64,000 nt of DNA from Siphonodentalium dalli (taxonomy: Eukaryota; Mollusca; Scaphopoda; Gadilida; Siphonodentaliidae). Shown one piece after another: positions 37,730-47,881 of the stretch; position 1 is the first letter of the stretch; each line of letters starts with the position of its first letter. Below the pieces are notes generated by a model. The model searched no databases and had not been told where the DNA came from. It saw only the letters and a list, made by a program, of their open reading frames with translations. The position numbers and the translations under genes are program-made. The DNA lies in the NCBI GenBank assembly GCA_032622095.1, contig CP136061.1, positions 201,182,244-201,246,243 on the forward strand. The letters run 5' to 3'.

Positions 37730-37870
37730 AAGGGGGGTGGGTTTCCAAAACTGACCGGAAAAAACTTCCTGAAACGGAAAAAAAGGGTGGGTGTCCAAAA
37801 TTGCCTGGAAAAAATGCCGGAAACAGAAGAAATTGGGTGGGTGGGTCCCCTGTGGCCGGAAAAAATTAAA
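37730..37870. repeat. G-rich minisatellite, ~60-bp units
   Basis: Units share GGGTGGGTNTCCAAAANTG, then CCGGAAAAAA. About 2.5 copies precede the right terminal repeat of the hAT-like element. Confidence 0.6.
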
Positions 37871-38098
37871 ATGATCATACGTGCCTGGAATTTTTTTCCG
37901 ACCCCCCCCCCCCCCCCCCCCACACCCCCTGCCCAATCTCAAAACATTTGCATTGTCTCAAAAATCAAATTTACTTCTAAAAATAGGCGCCTGGTGTGTT
38001 GTATAGTCCCAAGCATGTTCTAAGAGCAATGCTCGCCATGTTTCGGAGGCATAAAATATATAACATTGCTGCTGTGCCATACCTCCTATATACATATA

Positions 38099-38958
38099 CT
38101 AGAAGGTGACCCGACTTCGTCCGGGCTTTGACCTTGAATTGTCCATTTTGAATGTCAGGGTCAAGTTGGGTCACGATTTGACCAGTCCAAAACACTACCC
38201 GGACAAAAGTACCCGACAAACGTGCCCGTCGAAATCGATCCGTTTTTATCTTGAATTGATCATTTTGAAGGTCAAGGTCGTGTCGGGGTCACGATATGAC
38301 CCGTCCAAAACAATCAGTGGACAAAAGTAACCCCACGTATCAAATTTCGTCGAAATCCCATCAAAATTGGCGATTTGACCTTGAAGTTACCCGATTTCAA
38401 GGTCAAGGTCACGTCGCACGGGCAAATGAATATGCTTATGAGACTCGCCATAAGAAAGTACCCCCACATACCAAGTTTCATCGAAATCCCGTGATATTCG
38501 GGAGTTTGACCTTGAATTGACCCGATTTCAAGGTCAAGGTCACGTCGCACGGGCAAATGAATATGCTTATGAGACTCGCCATAAGAAAGTACCCCCACAT
38601 ACCAAGTTTCATCGAAATCCCGTGATATTCGGGCGTTTGACCTTGAATTGACCCGATTTCAAGGTCAAGGTCACGTCGCACGGGTAAATGAATATGCTTA
38701 TGGAATGTACCCCCGCATACCAAGTTTCATTGAAATCCCTTAATATTTGGGCGTTTGACCTTGAAATTACCCGATATGAGTTTTGAAGGTCACGTCGCAC
38801 GGGCAAATCAATAGGCCTATGTTAACCCCCGGCCGAAAATACCCCACGTACCAAGTTTCATCGAAATCGGGTCGGTCCTTTTTGAGTTCATCGATTACAC
38901 ACACACACACAGACAGATACACACACACACACACAGATCTTTCAAAATATATAATAGA
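38099..38958 (-). mobile_element. Helitron-like unit h3 (860 bp), AGGTCA-core family
   Basis: On the minus strand: TCTATTATATATTTTGAAAG start, TG microsatellite (38898-38935), then several ~125-bp cores with AAACTTGGTATGTGGGGGTA and CGTGCGACGTGACCTTGACC, the 3' CCCGGACGAAGTCGGG hairpin (38110-38126) and CTAG at 38099-38102. Confidence 0.8.
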
Positions 38959-39803
38959 CTAGAAGGTGACCCGACTTCGTCCGGGTTTGACCTTGAATTG
39001 TCTATTTTGAAGGCCAAGGTCAAGTGGGGTCACGATTTGACCCGTCCAAAACACAGTGCCCGAACAAAAGTACCCGACAAAAGTACCCGTCGAAATCCAT
39101 CCGGTTTTACCCGATTTGACCTTGAATTGACCATTTTGAAGGTCAGGTGGGGTCAAGCACCAACACCCCAAAAATGGTGGAAATCGGCCCAGCGGATACC
39201 GGGAAATCGGCCCAGCGGATACCGAGATACCCTATGCATCAAATTTCGTCCGTAAAAATCCGCCATTTAAACCCGTTTTGATTTCCACTCAAGTATATAA
39301 ACGCGCCTCATATACACACGCTCATTAATTATCAAGTTTCAACGTAAAGATAAATTACCATCGGTGCCCGAGATATCGCCAAGACGTCTGAAAAAGTCAA
39401 ATGCATCGGCCGGTTAAGCGTTAACGTGATCTAACGTTATGACCTCTAACGACGTCATAGAAGTTACGCATTGTTTTTATCCTGATGGAAGATAGTACCA
39501 CTTCTTCTTGATAACTGAGGCAGATAACTAAAACGGATACATACGCATTATATATTTTATTATTCGCGCTGTTTCGAATCGATTTGTAAGCACCGAACTC
39601 AAATGAAAGTCCCGTAACACAGCGTAAAAACAGATTTGACCTCGGCACGTGAAAAGTTGACCTCGGATCTGAAAATCAATGGGCCTATGTTACTCCTGAC
39701 CCGAAAATACCCCCACATACCAAGTTTCATCGAAATCGGGTCGGTCGTTTTCGAGTTCATCGATTACACACACACAAACAGATCTTCCAAAATATATAAT
39801 AGA
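38959..39803 (-). mobile_element. Helitron-like unit h2 (845 bp), AGGTCA-core family with foreign middle
   Basis: On the minus strand it starts TCTATTATATATTTTGGA at 39803, has a short TG microsatellite (39766-39778), a core segment, and ends with the CCCGGACGAAGTCGGG hairpin and CTAG at 38959-38962. The middle (about 39280-39650) does not match other family cores and may be captured or inserted sequence. Confidence 0.75.
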
Positions 39804-39958
39804 CTAGAAGGTGACCCGACTTCGTCCGGGCTATTCAAAAACCAAATTTCAAGTCGATTGCTCCACCCGTTTCCGAGATCTGGTCTGCGCATGCGCATAC
39901 ACACACACACAGACAGATACACACACACACACACAGATCTTTCAAAATATATAATAGA
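39804..39958 (-). mobile_element. Minimal mosaic Helitron-like unit h1 (155 bp)
   Basis: It has the 5' end and TG microsatellite of the AGGTCA-core family, one short core matching the GCGCATGCGC-family of the 1-3064 array (GAGATCTGGTCTGCGCATGC read on +), and a 3' hairpin CCCGGACGAAGTCGGG with CTAG at 39804-39807. It is thus a recombinant of the two families. Confidence 0.75.
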
Positions 39959-40738
39959 TATATAAGAGACCTTAAAATGTGAATATAGTGTCCTAAGTGC
40001 GACGTCGGAATACAGCGGCCATTCGAGCTTCCTTTTATAGGGTTGCTTCGGTGGCCGTGTGGTATTGACGTCGGACTTTGAGTCACAAGGCGCGCTCGCC
40101 GTCGGGCCGGGTTTCGTATCCCACCCAATCTCAAAAAATTTGCATTGTCTCAAAAATCAAATTTGCTTCTAAAAGTAGGCGCCTGGTGTGTTGTATAGTC
40201 CCAAGCATGTTCTAAGAGCAATGCTCGCCATGTTTCGGAGGCATAACATATATAACATTGCTGCTGTGCCATACCTCCTATATACATATATATATAAGAG
40301 ACCTTAAAATGTGAATATAGTGTCCTAAGTGCGACGTCGGAATACAGCGGCCATTCGAGCTTCCTTTTATAGGGTTGCTTCGGTGGCCGTGTGGTATTGA
40401 CGTCGGACTTTGAGTCGCAAGGCGCGCTCGCCGTCGGGCCGGGGTTCGTATCCCACCCAATCTCAAAAAATTTGCATTGTCTCAAAAATCAAATTTGCTT
40501 CTAATCACACCGTTTCGAAATATAGTTCTTCAGTTTTAGTGGGACTTTTCAAACATAAAGTTCAAAATTTATACAATTTTTTTTCTATATTTTGTGTGCT
40601 TAACAAGGGCAGCATTTTGCTCTGTTCGCTCAGTATATATTTTAATATCGTTGGAAGTCCACCAAATGTGGGTGAAATGTCGCCGGTAACCGCGGTCTTA
40701 ACCGAATCATGAAGGGAGGTAAACCCTGCATGGAGTTT

Positions 40739-43190
40739 GGACTTTCTGGGACATATATTGCGCGTAGAAAGGCATTTCAAGTATTTATCGACCTATTTCG
40801 ATACCGGGACAAATTCAAATGTACGTCGAAAGGGCTGTAGTGTGCCATGATGTGAACGACAAACAACTTATAAGCTATAATGCATTGAGATAGAGAGATA
40901 CCTAAAGCCTAAAATTGACCATGACAAGAGATACTGTAAATATCGCTCTGACCCGAGGAATAACTACAAACCCGTTGAAGATGAACTTCATTCCATACTC
41001 CAATGTTAAAGAGATCTGAATATCTCAGGCAGTGTATGAAAACTGACATTACAGATATTTACCCATCTTTCAAACTCATGTGTGATAAATCCAAATTCGA
41101 AGTTGTTCTTACCTGCACTGAAACAGATATGCTGTTAATATTTTTTTTAATTCATAAATGAATGCTATAAAATAAGGATATCTGATACAAACTTAACATC
41201 AGATCTTGCCTCTGTTTCTGACCAGAACACATGATTATAGCCAAGTTACCATTTGAATCACATTGCATTATTACTGGGAACAACATTATGCAAATAATTT
41301 TTTTTTAATCTTATCGCTTCCCATTAAGTACAAATGTATATGCCTATGCCAGTTATGTAACTGTAGTGTGTGATCTTCACCTCATTTTACCTCAACCATT
41401 TGATATATATTGCTCATGACATTATTGTATAGAAATAATGTATTGTTTTGTTTGCTTTTTCTGTTTGTCATACTTTATAAACAAATGTTTGTTTTTTACC
41501 AATACAGAATTTGAATTTGAAAATGCACATACCTCACTTTCTACAATATGTCAACAAAGTGAGATTTATGTCAGTCCATGAGTTATTATACAACTGATAT
41601 TTGGCCGAATTAGTCTTCAGTTGCATAATGCTGGGGTTTCTGAGTTCCTCCATCTCGTGACTTCAATCGCCTCCCAATTGAAGTCACGAGCTGGAAGAAC
41701 TCAGAAACCCCAGCATTATGCAACATTTGTGAAAACGGAGATGTAGGGATGAATGTCATTTTTGTTAGGATGCAGCGCATTTTCTTCACCGCGCAGGATC
41801 CACCTTCAAGAAGTAGTACCACGAATACCCATGCAAACCGGCAAAAATGTGTTACAATTTTAAACACAAGTGACAAAACAGAGCTTGTTCACTTGGCTAA
41901 ATTCCTTGGAGAAAAATTGAAAAGGGCTTTCCTGAACAGCTAGAAAACGCTGACATTGTATAAAATTGGTATACAATATTACGCCTTATGTAAATGCATG
42001 TAATTCTATTTCGTATACCACCAGTTCAAAAATATGGCCGAAGATAATAAACGATTGATTGATTGATTGCAAAATATTACAAAAATCAATCATGCAATAA
42101 ATAACTCGATGCATTTCGTCGCCCCAATAAGCAATAAAATAATCGAATATATATATTGTCATTCCAGAATTTATCATTGAAAGTGCCCAACAGATAGCAG
42201 CTATGCATAATTTCATGAAAGTTTGCATTTCAATTATGCCATCTGTGTTAACGAACACAAAATGTGTGAGGAGCAAGGTTGCTGTCATTACACAAGTAAC
42301 TGACATTTGCCGAAGATATCCTGCCGCATTTTCTTGATAATATGTCAATCATGCAATCAATCGTGACATTTGCCGGTGCTGTTGACATATACAGTACATT
42401 AATCGAATATCACACATTTCGTAACATCGAAATGTGCAACACAGCATATGTACAACAGTCGAATTCTCTGGCATTTCATCGGGCCAGTGCTTGAGTGTAT
42501 GAAATATGCGAAAACAGCTTGTTTTCAATGGCGCTTTTATGCTTTAGAATTAAAATTGTTTTGAGTTACAGTACGGTAAGTTCACTGTGTGGCTATTATA
42601 ATACATTAATGTAGGTACCATACATGTCTCTTCTTTGTATGCATTGGTTGGCACTTCGCTTCTATTGAAAATTTAAGTTATAGTTCAAATGCTATTGTCT
42701 AGTTTTTAATATTTCTTTCAGTCATTTTATCTGAGAGGTCAGTAATTTCATATAAGCCGCTCGCCGACCAACCAATGCCTGTATTATCGTATACAGTTTT
42801 TTTTCTCGGCCGAATCTGGTGACCTGAATGGGGTCTGATCCGCCATCAGCCTTGGGGAATTTGATATATCTGGACAAAAGAAAGATGGTGGTCAACATGG
42901 CGCTTTGTCGATAAGGTGCATGGTACAATAGGCACTAAGAGCTGATTCGAATCCCGCTTTGGGGAAGTTTGTCATTCTCGTTTCGGATGTCGCTCATTTC
43001 TTTGAGCAGATAAGTGACTTTCCGTTTAAATTAACCCTCGATCCGGCCTTTCTCCCACCCGCAAAACTGACAACGTCGGTAACTGGCATAGCGGCTGAAA
43101 CGACGATACACTACAATTATCCACAGTTATAGAAGTGCTAAGACACTTTAGAGACAAATTCGAGTATTAATATTAAATAATAGATAATAA
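40739..43190. other. Mostly non-coding tract between the composite element and TMEM45-like copy 2
   Basis: A repeat segment at about 40760-40850 is an inverted relative of 23030-23110 (shared GTCGATAAATACTTGAA-type motif). Apart from the hairpin at 41621 no other structure was recognised. Upstream exon(s) of TMEM45-like copy 2 may lie here. Confidence 0.4.
41621..41723. repeat. Perfect-arm hairpin, 103 bp
   Basis: TTGCATAATGCTGGGGTTTC pairs with GAAACCCCAGCATTATGCAA, and CTCGTGACTTCAAT with ATTGAAGTCACGAG. The loop is only about 9 nt. It is likely a foldback or MITE. Confidence 0.85.
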
Positions 43191-43263
43191 ATGTTTGTTA
43201 ATATTTCATGATAAAACTATTACATGTTCATATTTTAAGGACCAAAGAAACGGAACTTCAGTT

Positions 43264-44112
43264 ACGGGATGCTTCCAAGGACATGCCCTACCAGGTACCA
43301 TTTTTATGGCGTTCGCCTTATGGTGGACCATTAACGTATTTAGAAGATTCTGGAACGCAACGTATCGAAGATCGACCTTCACGTCTTCGGCGTCATACGC
43401 ATGCGCACTTGTATGCATTCGAAAGGACGATTTTCCAATAGAATCTGTTGTGAAAATTATTGCAGCCGTCGTCGGAATAATTGTAGAATTTAACAGTGGG
43501 ATGGTAGACGGGACATTTACATACATGGCCGATTTACAACACCTAACAATGTACGCATGTTTTGGTGTAAACGGTATAGTTGACCTAATGACGTATTTCG
43601 TTCTTCCGATTCCACCGCGGTTAGATTACATGACTTTGAGCTTAGCATTCTTGTGTGAGGGACTCCTGTTCATGTTCCATCTGGAACAACACCCACCGGT
43701 TGCTGCACAACTACACACGTTGATAGTGTATGCATCCATGGCAACGTCAATAGCAACCATGATTGAGATGAACTATAGACACAGTGGATTGGTTGCTTTG
43801 CTGCGACCATACCTGACTTTGCTTCAAGGGACGTGGTTTTGGCAAGTTGCGTTCATACTCTACAGTCCGGGGAATGATTGGCAACCCACAATGGATCTTT
43901 ACGATCACGAATCTCTACTGCTGACCGCGTCCATATTTGTCTGGCATGTCTTGGTTGTGTTCGGACTCATTCTTGTGATTGGTGTTATCATAAGTCGTTT
44001 CTATCTGGATGGGAGGACAAATGACTTGAGCGAATACTCTCTGCAGAGTTTGGCCTCTTCTGAGATAAAGAAGTATGAACCAATCACGCTGGGTGATAGC
44101 GATTCCGATTAG
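43264..44112 (+). CDS. TMEM45-like: TMEM45-like (DUF716) membrane protein copy 2, uninterrupted frame
   Basis: The frame covers a full TMEM45-family protein: 282 codons from the position equivalent to the family start. The N-terminal family motif reads GCFQGHALPG, QHLTMYACFGVNGIVD follows at about residues 92-107, PPRLDY (117-122) aligns exactly with the interruption point of copy 1, and LQGTWFWQVAF lies at about 187-197. The tail is acidic (GDSDSD). Several hydrophobic helices indicate a multi-pass membrane protein. The codon at the family start position is ACG (43264-43266), not ATG; the next in-frame ATG is at 43306 and would drop the HALPG motif. No in-frame ATG precedes it back to the stop at 43174. 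The start could be ACG, come from an upstream exon, or be lost. AG at 43238-43239 may be a splice acceptor. Confidence 0.85.
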   Translation, partial: TGCFQGHALPGTIFMAFALWWTINVFRRFWNATYRRSTFTSSASYACALVCIRKDDFPIESVVKIIAAVVGIIVEFNSGMVDGTFTYMADLQHLTMYACFGVNGIVDLMTYFVLPIPPRLDYMTLSLAFLCEGLLFMFHLEQHPPVAAQLHTLIVYASMATSIATMIEMNYRHSGLVALLRPYLTLLQGTWFWQVAFILYSPGNDWQPTMDLYDHESLLLTASIFVWHVLVVFGLILVIGVIISRFYLDGRTNDLSEYSLQSLASSEIKKYEPITLGDSDSD

Positions 44113-44339
44113 AATATACAACGGTTACAACCAATATATGGGTAATTTCGTATCAGATTACATGTATATCTATATAGCGTGATTCATCGTGTTCTTTTTG
44201 GGCTGCTAAAATATTTGCACCAAGGTCAGATTGTCCCACTATCGTATCGCTTGACTAATATTTTAAATGCAATATAAACGCCCTTTGTAATGCACAAACA
44301 AACCCAAATTTTAAGTATATGATTAATATAAATATGTCA

Positions 44340-44345
44340 AATAAA
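44340..44345 (+). terminator. Polyadenylation signal AATAAA after TMEM45-like copy 2
   Basis: AATAAA occurs about 230 nt after the stop codon, followed by a TG-rich stretch (TTGCTTGTGCTGTTATG) typical of downstream elements. Confidence 0.45.
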
Positions 44346-45419
44346 CGCTTGCTTGTGCTGTTATGTTAACTTTACTAAATGGATTATCCCATCGGTTATA
44401 AAAGTATAGATTGGAATGACTTATTATTCATTTGGAGGGATGTTAAAGAAATATAAGTAGACGACAGACAGATGAACATATAATTAGGATTCACATATGC
44501 TATAAGGGGACTACTCACAATTGAGTATTCAGGCACCAAAGGGTTAAAGTAAAAGCGGATTGGGGCCCCAAATTATACTTCGCAATGTCCTCCGAGTATC
44601 AATTGGGTCGATACATATATTAAGTGAAGTAACATGCCCCGCCCTCTCATCCGTTAAATGTGACACCCCACCCTCCCCAATATACGGAAGATTGACTCGC
44701 ACGTTATATATGCATAACTCCCATAAAACCCCGACCCAGGTTCCACCCCTATGTTTGCCAATTATATATATATATATAGTGTCTATATTCAAAAGACACC
44801 CATATATATATACAGTATGCCAATGGTAACGCGTGGAAGTGTGTTACATCTGCATTATCACGTACTACATGCACTTACACCAAGCAATCAGTTTATTTCT
44901 TATTTATTTATATCATACATAGGTGTGGAGATAATAACAGTTAAATATATACAACCTACCCACGAATGTGTTCTATTCATATACATACTGAATTGATTTA
45001 TGTGCATGTATATATACACTCAATTATACCAATGTCTATGGTGATTTGAGAATAAATTAATCTGAATCTGATGGTTTTACAGATGTTTATGAATTTTTAT
45101 GCATGTATCTACCCAATGCAAATGCACTGAGTCCCCTTTAGTAGAGCGGATCATGTAGAAAATTGTGACTTGATCCCGTTCTGGCGTAGAACAAGTTGGG
45201 AACGATTTATATCTTTTCAGCATCACATTAGCCATATGGAAATTATATTATACAACAAATCATCGACGTGGCAACATTTTGAGGGCCATTTTTGGTCGAA
45301 ACACTGGTTGAAAATTCGTTTTCCGGAAAGAAATCTTAAAATGATACAAATTAAATCAATCTGACATTTTGTGATAAAATAAATGACATTGGCTGCTGTA
45401 TTGAAAACCAGCCATGCAT
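44346..45419. other. Non-coding tract
   Basis: AT-rich with TATATA microsatellites near 44763-44815. No gene recognised. Confidence 0.4.
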
Positions 45420-45424
45420 TTTAA

Positions 45425-45785
45425 ACTCAACTTGACGAAGTCAAGTTTGAGCTATTGCCATGGGTTCGTCGTCCGTCTATCCGTCCGTCCGTCTATCCGT
45501 CCGTACGTCCCCCCGATGTCTGTTCATGTCATAACTTGAACAGTAGTGCTCGGATCTCAATGAAATTAGGTATTGATGTTCACTACTATGAGGACATTAA
45601 ATAGAGGTTTCCATCGTTTTGTTCGGATTTTCCATTCTAGAGTTATTCATCTTTGTTTATCTGGAAATAGTGGCTTTTTGGTCCGTCTGGTGTCTGTTCA
45701 TGTCGTAACTTCAACAGTTGGGCTGGGATCTCAACCAAATTTGAGTGTGGATGTTCACAACTATGAGGACATTATTTAGTCTGAA
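45425..45785 (+). repeat. Repeat with GTCC microsatellite and two ~175-bp cores
   Basis: CTTGACGAAGTCAAG (a short hairpin, 45432) precedes a GTCCGTC microsatellite (45470-45510) and two units that share TGTCTGTTCATGTC, TCGGATCTCAA-like and ACTATGAGGACATTA motifs. The pattern resembles a further pearl/DINE-type family; the termini are not clear. Confidence 0.5.
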
Positions 45786-46005
45786 TATGATTTTCAGAAT
45801 ATTTTCCAATGGTTTTGACCTTTTCCAATGTTTACCGTCAAAATTTGTATTAAACTTTGGTATCTCGTTGGACTAATTGGACTAATTGGTATTGCCGCTG
45901 TAACATTAGTATTTACATAAAAATGGTTTGGACAGTTATTTACATGTATAACGAAAATAAGAACCCACTTCGAAGGCCTTGAGTCCCTCCATTTAAATAA
46001 TCATC

Positions 46006-46367
46006 TTAAAGGGGGACTGTAAGCTAAATCCGGCCATTTTACGGGACCATCTCCTACTATATTCAACAGAATATTTGCACGACATAAATGCATTTGAGCC
46101 ATGGATGAGTGTAACCTACACTCGTGTGCTAGCTTTATGGACGATGTAAACAACATGGTAATTATAATGAAAATGATTTTTTGTGACTCGAGCCATAAAC
46201 TCATTTTCATTATAATGACCATGTTGTTTTACATTGATCATAAATTAAATGAGTGTAATTTACACTCATCCATGGCTCAAATGAATTCATTTGTTGCAAT
46301 TATTCTGTTAAGTATAATATAAAATGGTCCCATAAATGGTCGGATTTAGTGTACAGTCCCCCTTTAA
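46006..46367. mobile_element. Kolobok/T2-like palindromic MITE, 362 bp
   Basis: TTAAAGGGGGACTGTA at 46006 mirrors TACAGTCCCCCTTTAA at 46367 with TTAA duplication; the TTAAAGGRR start is the T2/Kolobok signature. The arms pair over nearly the full length (GAGCCATGGATGAGTGTAA / TTACACTCATCCATGGCTC; ATGGTCATTATAATGAAAAT type). Confidence 0.8.
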
Positions 46368-46581
46368 CCGTGCACCACGCCGTAGTGGTTGAAACAGGAA
46401 TATGACCGTGAACTGACATACACAGCACTGAAAAGGTTACTCATACCATGAATCTCTGCCGACCTGGCTACCCCCATAGATATCATAGTCCACCAATTGA
46501 AAACCAGGGAACTTTTTTGAAATTGTGACGGGGAACTTTATATCATTAACCAAAATAACGCAGGTAATCTATGTCCTATTG

Positions 46582-47066
46582 TTAACCCTTTCGTGACTGG
46601 AGCTTCTTGAATTTTTGCGAAACCCATGTGCCAATGCATTCTCCAATATATAAAGATTTTATATTATTTTTTATAATTGTTAAAGAATCTAAGAACAAAT
46701 GAAAAAAATTATAAAAAATTGTTAAAAAATGTAAGAAATAATGATGAAAGTTGATAAAGAATGTAAGAAAAAATGATAGGAAATGATAAAATTGTTAAGG
46801 AATGTAATAAAAAAATTATAAAAAGATGATAAAATTGTTATAGAATATAAGAAAAAATGATAAAAATAAAGAATGTAAAACAAAATATATAATAAAAATT
46901 GTTAAAGAATGTAAAAAAAAATTATAAAATAAAATGATAAAAATTAGTTAGGCCAATGCATTCTGTTCTATATGCGAGGCGACCTCTGATTCGCATATAT
47001 AAGAGAATGCATGGGCAAAGGGTCTTTAATGTTGCGCCAGCGCTGCTCCAATCATGAAAGTGTTAA
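46582..47066. mobile_element. piggyBac-like MITE, 485 bp, with internal A-rich repeat
   Basis: TTAACCCTTTCGTGACTGGA at 46582 mirrors CTCCAATCATGAAAGTGTTAA-type sequence ending at 47066, with TTAA on both sides. CCCTTT ends plus TTAA fit piggyBac. The region 46650-46950 is a low-complexity repeat of AAAATGATAAAAATTGTTAA and AAGAATGTAAG units that has expanded inside. Confidence 0.7.
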
Positions 47067-47730
47067 TAATGTATTTCACAGTATTTGAATTTCCCAGCTG
47101 GAGGTTGCATGATTTAGACTAGTTTTGTGACTCGATTTCGCTTTGCATCATGGAATTTCCCGTATAATGAATTCTTGTTAGTCGCGAAATCGTCTCATAA
47201 TATTAGCATATACCATATATATAATCTCGAGAAGGGACCATCACCTACTATGAAATACGTTATCAAGAAACATGTATAAAGAAAACCACTGTGTGCATTA
47301 TTGGCGCGTGTCTTTGAAACAGGCTGGCGTACTCGCTCCACTCCGAGGTATTGAGATATAGTTGCTGGTCTTCAATGCGATACACAATACTATAATATAC
47401 GGAAAACTCTTTCAGAATATCGTACCAAAATGTATTATATGCTTGCCTATAAAATAGCGGAAAATACCGAAACGTGGGTCGTCATATGTATCTCATAGAA
47501 GCCATGCAGCGAAATACGAGTTCGTTATTTCACTGTAGCTTTGGTTATTTAACTGTAGCCTTGGTATTTCACTGCAGCTTGTCGGTGGTTTACGCGAGCG
47601 CCAATACCGATCATCCCGTTACATGTAGTTCATTTCGGTTCACTTTGTTGTACTATTCAAAGTGATATTGCCCCATAATTGAGTAACGTTGAACCTCAAT
47701 AAGGCGCATGCATATAATAAAAAGAACACA

Positions 47731-47881
47731 TACAGTGTTTTGTTTGAATACCTGAAGCATCTCATTCGTGTCTAGAAAGATATATCGAATTTTCTCTCGC
47801 GGCTTGCAGCCGCTTGTGAACATTCGATATTTCTTTCCAGACACGAATGAGATGATTCCGGTATTCAAACAAAACACTGTA
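47731..47881. mobile_element. Mariner-type palindromic MITE, 151 bp
   Basis: TA-CAGTGTTTTGTTTGAATAC at 47731 mirrors GTATTCAAACAAAACACTG-TA at 47881. The arms continue with ATCTCATTCGTGTCT / AGACACGAATGAGAT. The centre is a small GCGGCTTGCAGCCGC palindrome. Confidence 0.85.

Larger units (their letters stand above)
36453..37931. mobile_element. hAT-like TIR element (1.48 kb) in satellite copy 1
   Basis: The ends read CAGGGGGGGGGGTCGGAAAA at 36453 and, inverted, CAGGGGGTG plus a G run then TCGGAAAA from 37931 inward; both continue with TTCCAGGCACGTATGAT. CCCAATC flanks both sides (36446-36452 and 37932-37938), an eighth position differing (A versus G), so the duplication is 7-8 bp. CAGGG ends with an 8-bp duplication fit hAT. 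It is non-autonomous and has its own nested CAGTAATGCCC MITE and a G-rich minisatellite. Confidence 0.75.
38099..39958 (-). mobile_element. Minus-strand concatemer of three Helitron-like elements
   Basis: Read on the minus strand, three units follow each other with CTAG/TC junctions and no spacer. The 1860-bp block sits in satellite copy 1; copy 2 (about 40280-40300) shows the uninterrupted site, and the two flanks join to it exactly without any target duplication. Taking the element as TC...CTAG, it lies between A and T of the host strand, as expected for Helitrons. Confidence 0.85.
36321..40505 (+). repeat. 332-bp tandem repeat with tRNA-like (SINE-type) promoter boxes, 2.5 copies
   Basis: Monomers start GCGACGTCGGAATACAGCGG at 36321, 39999 and 40331. 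Copy 2 is 332 bp; copy 1 is 331 bp once the two insertions are removed; copy 3 breaks off at about 40505. Each has an A-box-like TGGCCGTGTGG (36374, 40052, 40384) and a B-box-like GGTTCGTATCC (36433, 40443; degenerate in copy 2) about 59 nt apart, the spacing of a long-variable-arm tRNA. These are not functional tRNA genes: no complete cloverleaf or 3' end follows. They look like a tRNA-derived SINE amplified in tandem. Confidence 0.7.
36089..40738. mobile_element. Composite TIR element holding a tRNA-like satellite and later insertions
   Basis: CCAAACTCCATGCAGGG at 36089 and about 125 bp of following sequence are repeated inverted at 40613-40738 (CCCTGCATGGAGTTTGG at the far end). Between the arms lie 2.5 copies of a 332-bp tandem repeat. 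Copy 1 is interrupted by a 1.48-kb hAT-like element and a 1.86-kb Helitron-like array. Without those two insertions the element would be about 1.3 kb. The class of the outer element is unknown. Confidence 0.6.

Noticed and set aside
43195-43263. N-terminal extension of TMEM45-like copy 2
   Set aside because: The extension begins at TTG, lacks any ATG and has no family similarity; it is probably 5'UTR or intron sequence.
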